A DNA stretch of 64,000 bases from the NCBI GenBank assembly GCA_905221605.1, contig CAJNDS010002745.1, positions 608,501 to 672,500 on the forward strand, read 5' to 3'. The notes under the pieces are model-generated. The model searched no databases. It saw only the letters and a program-made list of their open reading frames with translations, and had not been told where the DNA came from. Both the position numbers and the translations under genes were made by a program. Positions 9,278 through 20,263 of this stretch are shown in pieces. This stretch comes from Symbiodinium natans (Eukaryota > Sar > Dinophyceae > Suessiales > Symbiodiniaceae). Each line of letters begins with the position of its first letter. Position 1 is the stretch's first letter.

Positions 9278-11467
9278 GCCCTCCCTAGACCCTAAACCCC
9301 AAACCCTAAACGCTATACCCTAAACCCCACACCCGAAATCCTGAACCCTCAAGCCTAAAAACCTGCGTCAAGCCTAAACCCCTCTCAACCCGCCCAACAT
9401 CCGAACCCCCCCCCCCCCCAAAAAAAAAACTCCTAAAGCCGAAACTTCTGACCCCGAGCCCTAGACCCCAAACCCTAAACCCTGAGCTTCGATGGGCTTA
9501 CGAAGGGTTGAGAGAGCTTGGCGTAAGGGTTGAGGACCGTGGGGATAACATGGGGCTTAGGGTTTAGGCTTTGGAATTTTGGGTTTAGGGTTTAGGGCTT
9601 CGGTTGTGTGAGGTTTGGGACATACGCCGGGGGCGCCGCTCCCACCACCCACTTGACCTCGGCACGCAATGCGCCGGTGCCATGCATGGCTTGATACTGA
9701 CAAAGCTTTCATACCTTGAAGACCCCTTGACTAGTAAGGAGGGCTAGGGGTTTAGGGTTTAGGGTTAGTAGGACGGGTTGCGGGGGATCATTATAGGGTT
9801 GCTCGGGGATACGAAGTAGGCGTACTAAGGCAAACGAGCTTCTAAGTACCTGGAGACTTCAGGTTTAAGCTTATACCACTTTTTTTAGGAGGTTTAGGGT
9901 TTAGGGTTTAGGGTTTAGGGTTTAGGGTTTAGGGTTTAGGGTTTAGGGCTTAGGGTTAGTTACATGGTCCCTTAGTAAAACCCAAGGGCCCGTACTTCAG
10001 AGCCATTCACAGAAGGTAAGGGACCATAAGAAGGACCATGCCTAAACCCTAAACCCTAAACCCTAAACCCTAAACCCTAAACCCTAAACCCTAAAGGACC
10101 ATGTTCAGGGACCACGGAACCTCCCTTTGAACCTTTCTTGAATACCGGCCTTTGCGGCTAGCATACAGCCATCAGTTAGGGTTTGGGGTTTAGGGTTTAG
10201 GGTTGAGGGTTCAGGGTTCAGGGTTTAGGGGTTGGGGTTTAGGGTTTAGGCTTTAGGGTTTAGAAAGGGTCCAAGACTGCAGGTAATACAGGCATCGACT
10301 GAGTTCGGGTACAGTAGTTCATATACTTGCTTCAGCACAGCAGGTGGGGAGCCGAAGTGCTGAATATTTATGTTTAGGTTTTAGGGTTTAGGGGTTTTAG
10401 GGTTTGGGGGGGTTTAGGGGTTAGAGTTTAAGGTTCAGGGTTTGGGGCTCCTGTATCATGCTCCTGTTTCATGCAACTTGCAACGAGACCTTAAGCCCCA
10501 CTTAACTCTCAAAAACAAGGGGGCCAAAATCCCCTCGGGCTGAGAGGGCTGAGGGTTTGGCTACCCTAATCCTGACGCAAACTGTGGACCCTACAGGGTT
10601 TAGGGTTTAGGGTTTAGGCTTGCACGCTGGTTGCGAAGCTGTCCCAGCCTTGACTGCCAGATAGTTAAGCTGCTAGCCCCCAAACCCTCAGCTCGAAACA
10701 CCTAAGCCATAGCCTGTCGGATTTGGGCAACCCTCCAAACTAAGGATTCCGACGTGTTTATGACCCACTCAACATTTTAGGGCTCAAGGCTTTTTAGGGT
10801 TTTGAATACCCCCCCCCCCCCCCTGCGGAGTTCTGGTCTGAGTTCCGCGCTTTTCCAAGTCGGCAGCAGGACCTTTGGTTCAGGGTTTAGGGGTTAGGGG
10901 CGTACCTGGACCCTAAACCCTGAACCCTAAACCCTAAACCCTAAACCCGAAAAAAAAATCAATCCGCTTTTGGGAACCATAGCGTCTGGCTTTGGTTGAA
11001 TTCCGGGTGTGGCTGCAAGCCCAGACAAGTTTTCTCGAAGATCCAAAAGGATCTGAGGGTATACAAGGAGGCCCTATTTGAAAACTTCGAAACCCTAAAC
11101 CCTAAACCCTAAGCCCTAAACTCAAACCCTAAACCATATACTTGGAGTACAAAAACTTCATGCGTCCTCGGACATCCTGCACGCAAAGCTCGCCAAGCAC
11201 GTGTCGCAGATACAAAGCCCCGACTTAGATGCACTTTTGATGACCCACCCTCCTATCCCTAAGCCCTAAACCCTAACTCCTCAACCCTGAACCCGAAAAG
11301 GCTTCCAAGTAAGCCCCGACACGCGTAAACCCTCAATCCCCGAGCCCTAAGCACCAAACCGCCCTAAAAACCCAGGCAATCCCTGAATCGGGCAATGCGA
11401 CATAGAAACCAAACGTCTACACCCCAACACGTAGGCTCCCAAAACCCTCCCAAACTTACTCCCACTC
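9278..11467. repeat. Telomeric arrays with fragments of a MITE-like family
   Basis: Clean TTTAGGG arrays lie at 9895-9955 and clean CCCTAAA at 10041-10093. Pieces of the family here called B (gttacatggtccctta / taagggaccatgtaac ends) occur at 9957-10040 and 10094-10130 on either side of the second array. Poly-C tracts occur near 9406 and 10808. Islands at 9620-9740, 10270-10370, 10620-10780 and 10960-11080 are single-copy and short. No gene is supportable. Confidence 0.7.
10031..10103. repeat. CCCTAAA array between two AAGGACCATG copies
   Basis: AAGGACCATG occurs at 10031-10040 directly left of the array and at 10094-10103 directly right of it. This is what a 10-bp target duplication would look like. 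Caution: intact copies of family B carry two similar 'aagggaccatg' motifs close together, so the duplication may be native to the element. Confidence 0.6.
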
Positions 11468-11605
11468 TTAGGGTAGTTACATCGTCCCTTACAGGCCCTT
11501 AAAAGGGGGGGCCCTTATATACCCTGTACAAATTCAGGGCCCATACATCAGAACTCTTTAAAGAAGGTAAGGGACCATGTAAAGGGACCATGTAACTTCC
11601 CTTAG
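11468..11605. mobile_element. MITE-like family B, near-complete copy
   Basis: The element begins 'ttagggtagttacat' and ends 'catgtaacttccctta', giving inverted ends of about 20 bp with few mismatches. Inside are 'gggcccttata' and 'cagggcccatac'. At least ten other copies or fragments occur in the window (for example 34747, 36132, 36938, 42729, 44844, 58273). It has no coding capacity. Confidence 0.75.
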
Positions 11606-12201
11606 ACCTGAAAGGTACCTGGGCACGATGGGATCGTCGCGAGTCAACACGCAGGATGAGATGCTTGGAGAAGTGTGTCTCTACTCCACCACAAGGGTTT
11701 AGGGTTGAGGGTTTAGGGTTCATACACCTTTATCGGGGTTATTATAGAAGTTGGGGTAGATGACCCCAATTTTAGGGCTCATTTAATTTGATCATCATGG
11801 TACTCAGCTGCGCTGGTCCCAATGGCACAAAAAGCAGCATCTGGCCATCCTCGTTCCACAGATGACCAAACATGCCCTAAACCCTAAACCCTAAACCCTA
11901 AACCCTAAACCCTAAACCCTAAATCCTATACCGCACCTTTTGCAAGGGCCGCTAGGCTTCCGGCAGAAGCCGACGCGCATGCGACCGAATGAGGCAGAGC
12001 GCGTGCACTGTCGGCAAGAAGCCGTCGGCCATGCCAAGACACACGCCACTGACAAGCTGCCCTCTAAACCCTAAGCGGGTTTAGGGTTTAGGGTTTAGGG
12101 TTTAGGGTTTAGGGTTTAGGGTTTAGGGTTTAGGGTTTAGGGTTTAGGGTTTAGGGTTTAGGGTTTAGGGTTTAGGGACCCCAAACCCTAAACCCAAAAT
12201 C
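11606..12201. repeat. Arrays flanking a GC-rich island
   Basis: 11880-11925 is CCCTAAA and 12075-12176 is a long clean TTTAGGG array. Between them, about 11935-12060 is a GC-rich single-copy island open on both strands; the plus reading contains 'KPTRMRPNEAERVHCRQ' and the minus reading also looks protein-like. It has the same C-array/island/G-array layout as the exon-like islands listed elsewhere, but its strand is undecided. Confidence 0.55.
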
Positions 12202-12276
12202 CCAAGAAAATGTCGCTTCCCTTCCGGGCGCGTGGCTTTCCTGCCTCTGTGTGGACCACTTGACCACCTGCTTGGA
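12202..12276 (-). CDS. Exon-like island, unidentified protein
   Basis: The minus strand reads 25 codons with mixed, hydrophilic content including 'KQVVKWSTQRQESH'. The plus strand has a stop in the matching region. It lies between decayed CCCTAAA (left) and a TTTAGGG array starting about 12290 (right), as expected for an exon whose introns start and end in telomeric repeat. Length, composition and context are the only evidence; no family is recognisable. Confidence 0.35.
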
Positions 12277-13387
12277 GGATCGGGACAGGGTTTAGGGTTT
12301 AGGGTTTGGGGTTTAGGGGTTAGGGTTTAGGATTTAGGGCTTAGAGCTTAGGGTTTGGGGTTTGGGGTTTGGGGTTTGGGCTTTAGGTAAGTAGGGTTAT
12401 AAGTACCTTCATTGGCGGGGGGGGGGGGGGGTTATGAGTATACGTACTACTTATAACCCCACTTCCGAAGTCCCCTGATCCTTCAAGCGAGCAAAGTACT
12501 GCGATTTATGGGGGTGGGGGGGGGGGGGGGGGGGGGGGTGGGGGGGGGGGGGGCGGGGGGGGGGGGGGGGGTGGGGGGGGGGGTGGGGGGGGGGGTGGGG
12601 GGGGGGGGGGGGGGGTGGGGGGGGGGGGGGGGGGGTGGGGGGGGGGGGGGGGGTGGGGGGGGGGGGGGTGGGGGGGGGGGGGGGGGGGGGGGGGTTTAGG
12701 GTTGAGAGTCTCAAGGGGGGTAGGTTTGAGGGTTTAGAGAGTTTATAGGGTTATAGGGCTTACGAGGATGAAAAGGGTTCATATTACGTGTAGACTTAGC
12801 TTTGGAGTAGACCCTGGAAAAAAAGTATATACTTTTTGGGTAATAAGTAGCAATAATAGGAACCCAGAACCAAAAAAGTATTAAAGTATGGTACTCCAAA
12901 ACCCAGTAGAGGGCCTGTCCAGCGTCTAGTGCAGCATGGATCGGCTCTGGGGTTTCGGCGGTTCCCTGAAATTAGGGTTTTAGAGTTTAGGGTTTAGAGT
13001 TTAGGGTTTAGAGTTTAGGGTTTAGGGTAAAAAGGGGGGGTGTTCCTACTGGAGTATGAGCTCTTTGGGGGTGCCGGGTTTCGGCTCCTATTTGCAAAGT
13101 ATGCCAGAAAGCAACCTTGGGTCTAGGGTTTAGGGTTTAGGGTTTAGGGTTTAGGGTTTAGGGTTTAGGGTTTAGGGTTTAGGGTTTAGGGTTTAGGGTT
13201 TAGGGTTTAGGGTCACTTAGAGTAGGGTCTCAGGTGCGAATATGAGCTCTTATACTCAGGGTGCCCACAAAAGTGAACATGAAACGATCAGTGGAGTCTT
13301 CAGGGCCTTCGGAAAGAAATCATCTACAACCTCATGTACCTACAGACCTTATGAACCGTAGCAAGGAGATATCCTAAGGCATAAGCC
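12277..13387. repeat. Telomeric repeat, poly-G tracts and AT-rich spacer
   Basis: 12290-12390 is TTTAGGG passing into TTTGGGG variants. G homopolymers occur at 12418-12431 and 12507-12695. 12720-12900 is AT-richer with possible inverted repeats. 12970-13030 alternates TTTAGAG and TTTAGGG. 13120-13213 is one of the cleaner long TTTAGGG arrays. No gene is supportable. Confidence 0.75.
12507..12695 (+). repeat. Near-pure G tract, about 190 bp
   Basis: Almost every base is G, broken only by single T residues (GGGGT-like) and one C. Length in the assembly may be unreliable because homopolymers collapse or stretch during sequencing. Glycine-only and proline-only reading frames over it are not genes. 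Confidence 0.9.
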
Positions 13388-13462
13388 TTGGGATGTTTCC
13401 CCCTTATACTAACAGTCCTTATTAACTTTAGGGATTATACGGGGTGCCTATTAACTTGGCTG
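13388..13462 (+). mobile_element. MITE-like family A, left part only
   Basis: The stretch starts TTGGGATGTTTCCCCCTTAT and continues with 'actaacagtcctta', the left half of the family seen complete at 15285. The right half is missing or diverged. Confidence 0.7.
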
Positions 13463-14297
13463 ACTTCTGAACCCCTGCTAAACGTTTAACGTTTAGGCTC
13501 CTCATTGTAGTTTCTACAAAACCCAAAAAGGGTCAAGGGTTAAGGGTTAAGGGTTAAGGGTTAAGGGTTTAGGGTTTAGGGTTTAGGGCTTAGGGTCCCA
13601 AACGCCAGCCAAAAGAAAGCCAAGTTAAGGACTAGCAGTAGAAGGGCGAGCATCCCGACATAAGACCTATACTTACTTCTCCAATAACCAGGGAATAAAA
13701 GGTTAAACTTTACTATTCCTACTACATAAGGAAATCGGAAAATTAAATTTTAACTATTGGCAACGTATGTAGCGACGACTGAAGTCGGAACCTCGAGAAG
13801 TTGAGTGGAGCTCGGAAGCTCCTCTAGGTTTAGGGTTTAGGGTTAAGGGTTTAGGACGTCGGGTTTCGAGCGTGCGCTCTTGTGTTCCACGCTTTCAGGT
13901 GCCAGAACCTACGCCCTAAACCCTAAACCCTAAATCCTACACGCCAAGCCCGAAAGCCCAAGACCGGAATCCTGAACACTAAGCCCCAACCCCTTTGCGA
14001 CCCAAATCCTTTCACACCCGGGCTCCTCAAAGAAACTGGTGCCTAAAGCTTATGCCCTTATTCCCTTTGTCTGGGGATTAGGGTTTAGGGTTTAGGGTTT
14101 AGGGTTTAGGGTCTAGGGTTTAGGGTTTAGGGTTTAGGGTTTAGGGTTCATTTTTTAGGGTTTGGGGTTTAGGACAAGGATCGGACTTCTTCAAAGAAAC
14201 TGGTGCCTAAAGCTCGTGACCCTCAGTTATCCCTGGTTCTTAGCGGGGAGTGCGGGACCTCATTCCCTCATTTCCCACCCAGAATCAGCTAGTTACA
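13463..14297. repeat. Variant arrays, AT-rich hairpin and a 24-bp direct repeat
   Basis: 13540-13567 is a pure TTAAGGG variant block. 13680-13765 is AT-rich with 'aaggttaaacttt' inverted motifs, probably a worn MITE. A 24-bp sequence (tcaaagaaactggtgcctaa...) occurs at 14027-14050 and again at 14191-14214 with TTTAGGG repeat between. The bases after each copy are also alike, so the duplication may have been about 50 bp. Confidence 0.7.
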
Positions 14298-14424
14298 GGG
14301 TTCTTAAGGGAGAGGGGGGGGGGTTCATGGGGGGTAGGTACCTAGGGAACCTTAGGGAAGCTTGGGAGAATTCGGGAGTAGTAGTTTTCTGACATACCCC
14401 CCTTGAACCCCCCTCCCTTATAGG
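14298..14424. mobile_element. G-rich-ended MITE-like family L, copy 1
   Basis: The left end 'ttcttaagggagaggggggg' pairs with the right end 'cccccctcccttatag'. The inside carries 'ggtacctagggaa'. A second copy lies at 14609-14750. No coding sequence. Confidence 0.6.
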
Positions 14425-14608
14425 ACTTCGACTCGGCAGAGTTAGGCTTTAGGGTTTAAGGTTTAGGGTTTAGGGCTTAGGGTTTAGGGTTTAGGGTTTA
14501 GGGACCGAAAGCCCTCTCGGTGCCTGGAAGGTGAGGTCAACCTCTTTGATCTCAACTTCAATTCCCAAAGCCTGCAAGAGCTGCGGGGGGGCGGCCGGCA
14601 CCCAGACC

Positions 14609-14750
14609 AGGGTTCGTAAAGGAGGGGGGTTCAGGGGGGGGGGGGGGGTTGGGTACCTAGGGAAGCTTACGGAGCCTTAAGCTTAGGGAGCCTTAGGGAG
14701 CTGGGTGAGGTCCTAGGGAAGCCCCCACTTGAACCGCCCTCCGTTCTGGA
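14609..14750. mobile_element. G-rich-ended MITE-like family L, copy 2
   Basis: The left 'cagggttcgtaaaggagggg' and right 'ccgccctccgttctgg' ends are inverted. The interior shares 'gggtacctagggaagctta' with copy 1. Several short internal duplications (gagccttaagcttagggagcc) lengthen it. Confidence 0.6.
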
Positions 14751-15284
14751 CCCTAATCCCTCAACCCTAAACCCTCCAATCAGCCTAGACCCATAACCCT
14801 AATCCTGTGCAAGGGCCATGTGGCCTCCCCTTAATGGGTTTTTGCCAGCATCGACCCTGAAGAACCCCACACCCATGACACGTGCTAGATACGGCCTGAA
14901 CCAGAAACACTAAACCCGAAACCCCAAACCCTCAACCCCAAACCCTCAACCCCAAGCCCCAAACCCGAAACGCTTTAAACCTGAGTGTAGTTACATGGTG
15001 GGCCTTCACAGGGGACCCCTGATATACTCCACATATATATATATACATAAATTCTACACAGCCCAAGGACCCATACCTCCGAAACCTTGCAGAATCTTGA
15101 GCCGGGCGCTGTCCTCAAGCTAAGGGTTTCGTGTTTCGGGTTTAGTGTACCTACTTCGCAAAGACTCCCCACTAAGGACCAGTAAGCTAAGGTCCCATTG
15201 AAGGTACGAATACCAAAAGATACCTCTATCAGAAGATCCTAGCCCCACCAAGCCTGCCACACACAAGCCCTAAATCCCCTAACC
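14751..15284. repeat. Decayed CCCTAAA repeat and a partial family B element
   Basis: 14900-14975 is decayed CCCTAAA. 14984-15100 shows family B ends (gtagttacatgg, cagcccaaggacccatac) around an AT dinucleotide run. The rest is short unique sequence without a gene. Confidence 0.6.
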
Positions 15285-15385
15285 TTGGGATGTTCCCCCT
15301 TATACTAACAGTCCTTACTAGGGATGATAATAGGGGGTACTATAATCCCGATTAAGGACTGTTGGTATAAGGGGCAACATCCCAA
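15285..15385. mobile_element. MITE-like family A, complete copy
   Basis: This 101-bp unit starts TTGGGATGTTCCCCCTTATA and ends in its inverted counterpart (gtataaggggcaacatcccaa). The inverted arms are about 40 bp with few mismatches around a short loop, so the whole unit folds as a hairpin. Other copies: 28616, 38338, 48599 (split), 54429 and 61178; partial ones at 13388 and 53795. Confidence 0.85.
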
Positions 15386-16068
15386 CCCTAACCGTAAGCC
15401 AGTGCCTGCAGCTGTGGCTTTTGACCACCCCCGTTCCTCGCGCCAGGGACACATAATCGATAACCTCTGAGAAAAACAATCATACACGCCAAAGCGCATC
15501 CCGTGTATGCAACACCAGGGTTTAAGGTTGAGCTTGGGAGTAAAGCAGCCTCCAACCAACATCACCCTAAACCCTAAACTCTAAGCCGTGACCTACGAAG
15601 CCGTCCAAGTAAACAAGTCGAAGTACGTTGTGACAGGTCGGGAGGTTCTGCAGCCAAAGCTTGAGGTTTTAGGCTTTCTAGAAGTTTTGGGCAGGATTTG
15701 AAGAGTTCTCTGCATTCAGGAATAGCGCAGTCTGCAACGCCGAAACCTAACCCCAACACGCCCTACAAATCCTGCTTCGAGATCCCTGCATATTAAGATA
15801 ATATATATATATATATATATAATGTACATATTATGAATATATATATATATATACATATACATACGTGTGTTCTTTGATGGGTGTTGGGTTTAGGATAGCA
15901 AAGCCCAAGGAGTCGCAAAGAAACAGAGCTGCAAATGAAGCCGTAATGAATCCCTCTGCCAAGACTGAGTTGGCACTTAGATCCCTGTGACAAACGTTTG
16001 TTTAGGGTTTAGGGTCTAGGGTTTAGGGTCTAGGGTTTCGGGTCCCTTATAAACCTGCATGAGAACAT
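15386..16068. other. Single-copy spacer with AT microsatellite
   Basis: 15390-15780 is mostly unique with occasional telomere-like heptamers. Several short frames are open but none has recognisable content. 15800-15860 is an AT dinucleotide run. 15990-16040 is TTTAGGG with TCTAGGG variants. No gene is supportable. Confidence 0.6.
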
Positions 16069-16194
16069 ATACTTAGTAGCCCAGTACCCATATTATAACA
16101 AGGGCACCCTGCTTTTTTGGTTGGTTACTATATAAGGGGAACCTTGAACCCCCCCCAAAAAAGTGTAAACGGTACCACCTGGGCTACTAAGTAT
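16069..16194. mobile_element. 126-bp element with perfect 16-bp inverted ends
   Basis: ATACTTAGTAGCCCAG at 16069-16084 is exactly reverse-complementary to CTGGGCTACTAAGTAT at 16179-16194. The interior has no ORF. Telomeric repeat starts 2-3 bases beyond the right end. Confidence 0.75.
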
Positions 16195-16715
16195 AAACCC
16201 TAAACCCTAAACCCTAAACCCTAAACATTTCCCAAAGGCCAACCTAAAAGAGCCAATGTCCTGTCTGGGGCCAGGCGGCCTGAGCCAAGGGGATCCCCAT
16301 ATAATCTTATGGTAGTTCCGTGGTCCCTGAAGATGGACCGCGGTTTAGGGTTTAGGGTTTAGGGTTTAGGGTTTAGGGTTTAGGGTTTAGGGTTTAGGGT
16401 TAAGGTTTTATTGTTCAATCTTATGGTAGTTCCATGGCCCCTTAGGCCAGAGTAGGCCCGTATTTTCTTTTGCAGGGTTTAGGTTCCCCTTAAAAGCCCC
16501 TTTAAACCAAAATGGGTACCCTTTTCATTCCTAGGTTACTCTTGGGTCGAGAGTCTAAGGGTGGTTCCATGGTCCCTGAATATGGGCCCGTAAACCCTAA
16601 ACCCTAAACCCTAAACCCTAAACCCTAAACCCTAAACCCTAAACTGGGCACCCCTAAAGGACCTCTTTCTGCCAACTCAGTCTTGGCAGAGGGGCCTTGG
16701 GGCTGTAAGTCTTGG
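16195..16715. repeat. Telomeric arrays between family B fragments
   Basis: CCCTAAA occurs at 16194-16225 and 16592-16644, TTTAGGG at 16344-16400. The motif 'aatcttatggtagttcc' occurs both left (16303) and right (16416) of the TTTAGGG array, and a related 'gtggttccatggtccct' at 16560. These are end pieces of family B, so at least one element here has been broken up by arrays. Confidence 0.6.
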
Positions 16716-16912
16716 GGTGCTTCCGTGGGCCCCTAGTGTGGGCCCTTAACAGGGGACCCCCTAAACCCTAAACCCTAAACCCTAAACCCTAAACCCTAAA
16801 CCCTAAACACACCCCTTATATACCCCTCATGTACCCTATACAACCCAAGGGCCCCTACTTCAGAACCTGTTGAAGCCGGTAAGGGACCCTAGTAAGGGCC
16901 CATGTAACTTCC
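16716..16912. mobile_element. MITE-like family B split by a CCCTAAA array
   Basis: The left half runs to 'aggggacccc' at 16760 and the right half resumes at 'accccttatatacccc' from 16811. Joining them gives the order seen in intact copies (ggggaccccttatatacccc, compare the reverse strand near 58360). Between them is a pure array (16761-16810). ACCCC at 16756-16760 and 16811-16815 is a candidate 5-bp target duplication. Confidence 0.7.
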
Positions 16913-17679
16913 CTAAACCCTAAACCCTAAACCCTAAACCCTAGACCCTAAACCCTAAACCCTAAACCCAACACCCTAGACCCTAAACCCTGAACAAACC
17001 CGGCAAAAGCGTAGACACGGATCCACAGCACACGTGGGAATAGGGAGGGTGACCTTTCTCATCTCATGGGGCTTAGAGCCCTAAACCCTAAACCCCAATC
17101 CCTAAACCCTAAACCCTAAACCCTAAACCCTAAACCCCAAACCCCAATCCCTAAACCCTAAACCCCAATCCCTAAACCCTAGGGGTTTTGGGCTGTTCAG
17201 GATCCGAAGCCGGTTGAGGTTGACAAGGGAACTGCTGGGTTGGGGGCGTGGGCAAAGCCCGGGATCCAAGCTCTTCCCCTAAACCCTATATAGGGTTTAG
17301 GGTTTAGGGTTTAGGGTTTAGGGTTTAGGGTTTAGGGTTTAGGGCGATTTAGGCGGTTTAGGGTTTAGGGTTAGGGTTTAGGGTTTAGGCTTAGGGTTTC
17401 GGGCTTAGGGTTTAGGAGTTTAGGGTTTTAGGGTTGAAGGTATTTAGGGCCTTCGGGTTTAGGGTTTAGGGGTAAACTCTGGGCCCTCTTTCTGCCCACC
17501 TGTTACAAGGTACTACGAGCACTGGCAACCTACCCAGCCAAGTGCGCGTACAACTTTAAGCCCCACTTTCATGCGTTCCCCTACTACCCCCGGGGGTTTA
17601 GGGTTTAGGGTTTAGGGTTTAGGGTTTAGGGTTTAGGGTTTAGGGTTTAGGGTTTAGGGCTTAGGGCTTGGGGTTTAGG
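16913..17679. repeat. CCCTAAA field, perfect 26-bp telomeric palindrome, TTTAGGG field
   Basis: 16913-16990 and 17070-17185 are C-strand arrays; 17291-17480 and 17597-17675 are G-strand arrays. At 17277-17302 the strands meet as a perfect 26-bp palindrome with centre TATA. The island 17495-17590 between two G-strand arrays is open on the plus strand ('CAYNFKPHFHAFPYYP') and could be an exon fragment, at low confidence. Confidence 0.65.
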
Positions 17680-17871
17680 CTACTACCCACCTCTAATTGT
17701 GTTGCTGAGTTCGTAACCCCGGAAGGAGTGTACACTCTCAGATCTATAGGGGATTCTAGTATCCCAAAAAGTGTAAAGCGTACTCATTCAACTACGAAGG
17801 CCTATACTACACCCCCCATCATTAAGCCTAATTCAGGTAGTTTAAGGGGGGGAAGCTAGCGGGTAGTATAG
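17680..17871. mobile_element. MITE-like element with CTACTACCC-type ends
   Basis: The left end 'ctactacccac' and right end 'gcgggtagtatag' are imperfect inverted repeats, and the inner sequence has further inverted pieces (attaagcctaattc). CTACTACCC also occurs at 17581-17589, left of the TTTAGGG array, so the array may have been inserted beside or into the element with a 9-bp duplication. Confidence 0.5.
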
Positions 17872-18628
17872 TCGGGGATCGTGGGGCGACCCATGACACT
17901 TTCTCGCTCCCTGTCGGTGTTGGGGTTTCGCTCCCTCTCGCCCTTTCTGCGAACCCTGAAACCCGAAACCCGAAACACTCAAACCGAAACCCGACACCCG
18001 AAACCCTAAACTGCGAAACCCTAAACCCCGAAACCCCTACACCCCTCAACCCTAAACCCTCTACCCCTCAACCCTCAACCTCGAAACCCTAACTCCTCAA
18101 CCCTGAACCCTAAACCCAGAAACCCTACACCCCAAAGCACTAAGCCTCAAACCCGAAGCCCTAAACTCCGAAACGTTAAGCCCTAAACCCTAACCCCAAA
18201 ACCCTAAAGCCCGAAACCCTATACCCCGAAAACCCTAAACCCCAAAACCCTAAAACTTGCACCCAGAAACCCTACACCCCGAAACCCTAAACCTGAACCC
18301 TCAACCCCAAATCCCGAAACCATCAACCCTAAACCCCTAAACCCTAAACCCCAAACCCCAAACCCTAAACCCTAAACCCGAAACCCTGAACCCTAAACCC
18401 TGAACCCTAAACCCTAAACACTAAACCCCAACCCCTAAACCCTAAACCCGAAACGACTCCGGGCTCGCACCCGCGCCTAGACCTAAGGACAGTGAAGCCG
18501 AGTCCTCACAGGTGCCACGCTTCTGTGGCTTGGCGGGTTTAGGGTTTGGGGGTTTGGGGGTTAGGGTTTAGGGTTTAGGGTTGGGGTTTAGGGTTTAGGG
18601 TTTAGGGTTTAGGGTTTAGGGTTTAGGG

Positions 18629-18629
18629 T

Positions 18630-18689
<60 letters not shown>

Positions 18690-18690
18690 G
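18629..18690 (+). repeat. Homogeneous TTGAGGG variant block
   Basis: About nine consecutive TTGAGGG heptamers interrupt a TTTAGGG array. A pure run of one variant points to local expansion of a mutated unit, and not to independent decay of each unit. Confidence 0.95.
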
Positions 18691-19895
18691 GTTTAGGGTT
18701 TAGGGTTTTGACAAGGATTTGGGGGTTCAGGGTTTAGGGTTTAGGGTTTAGGGTTTGGGATTTAGGTTTGGGGCTTTGGGGCAGGTTTGTCGGGACCTAC
18801 AGGGTTTCGGGTTTAAGGTATGCTTGTAGGGTTTAAGGTATGCTTGTAGGGGGTGGGGGGGGGGTGGGGTGGGTGGGCATCCTGGTAACTGTCGGTACTT
18901 CTGGAACTTGAAGACGATATGAGGATTCAAACAGTGACGACCGTTGCTCCTTTTATCAGGTGCCGTACTATACATAGGACCCCAAGTGAGCTGAATCGAA
19001 GACTGGCAACGTATCTTCTGGGATGATATCATGGAACCTCCAAGAATGACTTTCGTAAGGGCGGCGCAGAACCAGACTACCCTGAGGTGGGGCCCCAAAA
19101 GTGGACCCTAATAGAGAGAACTACCCATGTACAAGGAGCCAAAGAAAACTCCACTTGACTACGCCCTGCTTCACTGGTTTGTCTGTGTGGGGGGGACGTA
19201 GGTCTTGACCCCAAAAAGACCCTAAACCCTAAACCCCTAAACCTAAACCCACAAACCGTTGAAAACCGCAAGCCTCTTAGGCCCAAGCCCTAAAACCCCA
19301 AATCCTCCCAAGGCCTGAACCCAAAACCCCACAAAGCTGCCTAACCCTTAGGCCCTAGACCCTAAACCCGAAACCCACCAAGCCCTAAACAGGGTGTAGG
19401 GCTTCAAAAGAAAGGACGGGTCCGGGGTCTCGAGAACCCCAAAACCCCCAAAGACCCCAAGCCCTACACCCTAAACCCCAAGCCTTTTGCCCCAAACCCT
19501 CAACCCCAAACCTCAACCCCAGACTCTCAACCCCAAACCCTCGGCCCCAAACCCTAAACCCTCAACCTCAGACCCTAAACCCTAAACCCTAAACCCTAAA
19601 CCCTAAACCCTAAACCCTAAACCACTCCTCTGGCTCCCTTTTCTCCTCGGCTTCCTTCCGCGAGCAGGGCTTGGAGAAGGGCTTTCGGGCTTTTGACATG
19701 TTAGGATAAAGCGTCGTAACAAGGTTTAGGGTTTAGGGTTTAGGGTTTAGGGTTTAGGGTTTAGGGTTTAGGGTTTAGGGTTTAGGGTTTAGGGTTTAGG
19801 GTCTGCCAGTCTTGTCAGTATTATTTGAGGGGTATATAAGGGGTCCCCATTTAGGGGCCCATGCTTGAGGGGGCAGGCCTTGCGAGTCTACAGCA

Positions 19896-19980
19896 AGTTG
19901 AGGGTTTAGGGTTTAGGGTTTAGGGTTTAGGGTTTAGGGTTTAGGGTTTAGGGTTTAGGGTTTAGGGTTTAGGGAGTTGA
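19896..19980. repeat. TTTAGGG array between AGTTGA direct repeats
   Basis: AGTTGA occurs at 19896-19901 and 19975-19980, directly bordering a clean 73-bp array. This is a candidate 6-bp target duplication. The left copy runs into GGG, so it could partly be a TTGAGGG variant unit. Confidence 0.6.
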
Positions 19981-20150
19981 GCACTCTCAGACACCGAATA
20001 AACCCAAGGGCCATACTTCAGAACCCTGTATAACGGTAAGAGAGACCATAGTAAGGGACCATGCGATTGCCCTTAGACATAAAATCTACGTAGAAGTAGA
20101 TCCTAGCCCCCCCCCCAACCAAAAAAAGCGCAAAAACAAACACGACGCAT

Positions 20151-20263
20151 ACTTGGCTGCACTTAACAGGGTAGCTATAAATTTAATCTCAAGCTGCCTT
20201 GTTAAGAAACCCAATAAACCCAAAAAGGCTAAGGATCTAAAGTTACAGTAAAGCACCCCAGAG
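20151..20263. mobile_element. Dispersed element D, copy 1
   Basis: A 113-bp unit starting CTTGGCTGCACTTAACAGGG. It contains an inverted pair (cttaacagggtagct / agctgccttgttaag) enclosing an AT-rich loop, then a 3' part with 'aaggatctaaagttacag'. It is nearly identical to 27377-27490 and similar to 38931-39041. There is no inverted repeat over the full length, so it may be a short interspersed RNA-derived repeat; no clear A or B box is visible. Confidence 0.7.

Larger units (their letters stand above)
17872..20150. repeat. Long field of telomeric repeat and variants
   Basis: 17950-18450 is heavily mutated CCCTAAA, 18540-18740 TTTAGGG with a homogeneous TTGAGGG block (18629-18690), 19200-19620 decayed C-strand repeat, 19723-19802 and 19902-19974 clean TTTAGGG. 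Single-copy stretches at 18890-19180 and 19990-20150 carry short open frames with no recognisable content; 19990-20080 resembles the right part of family B. No gene is supportable. Confidence 0.7.

Noticed and set aside
12451-12714. Poly-proline and poly-glycine open frames
   Set aside because: They arise from the G homopolymer tract and have no non-repeat core.
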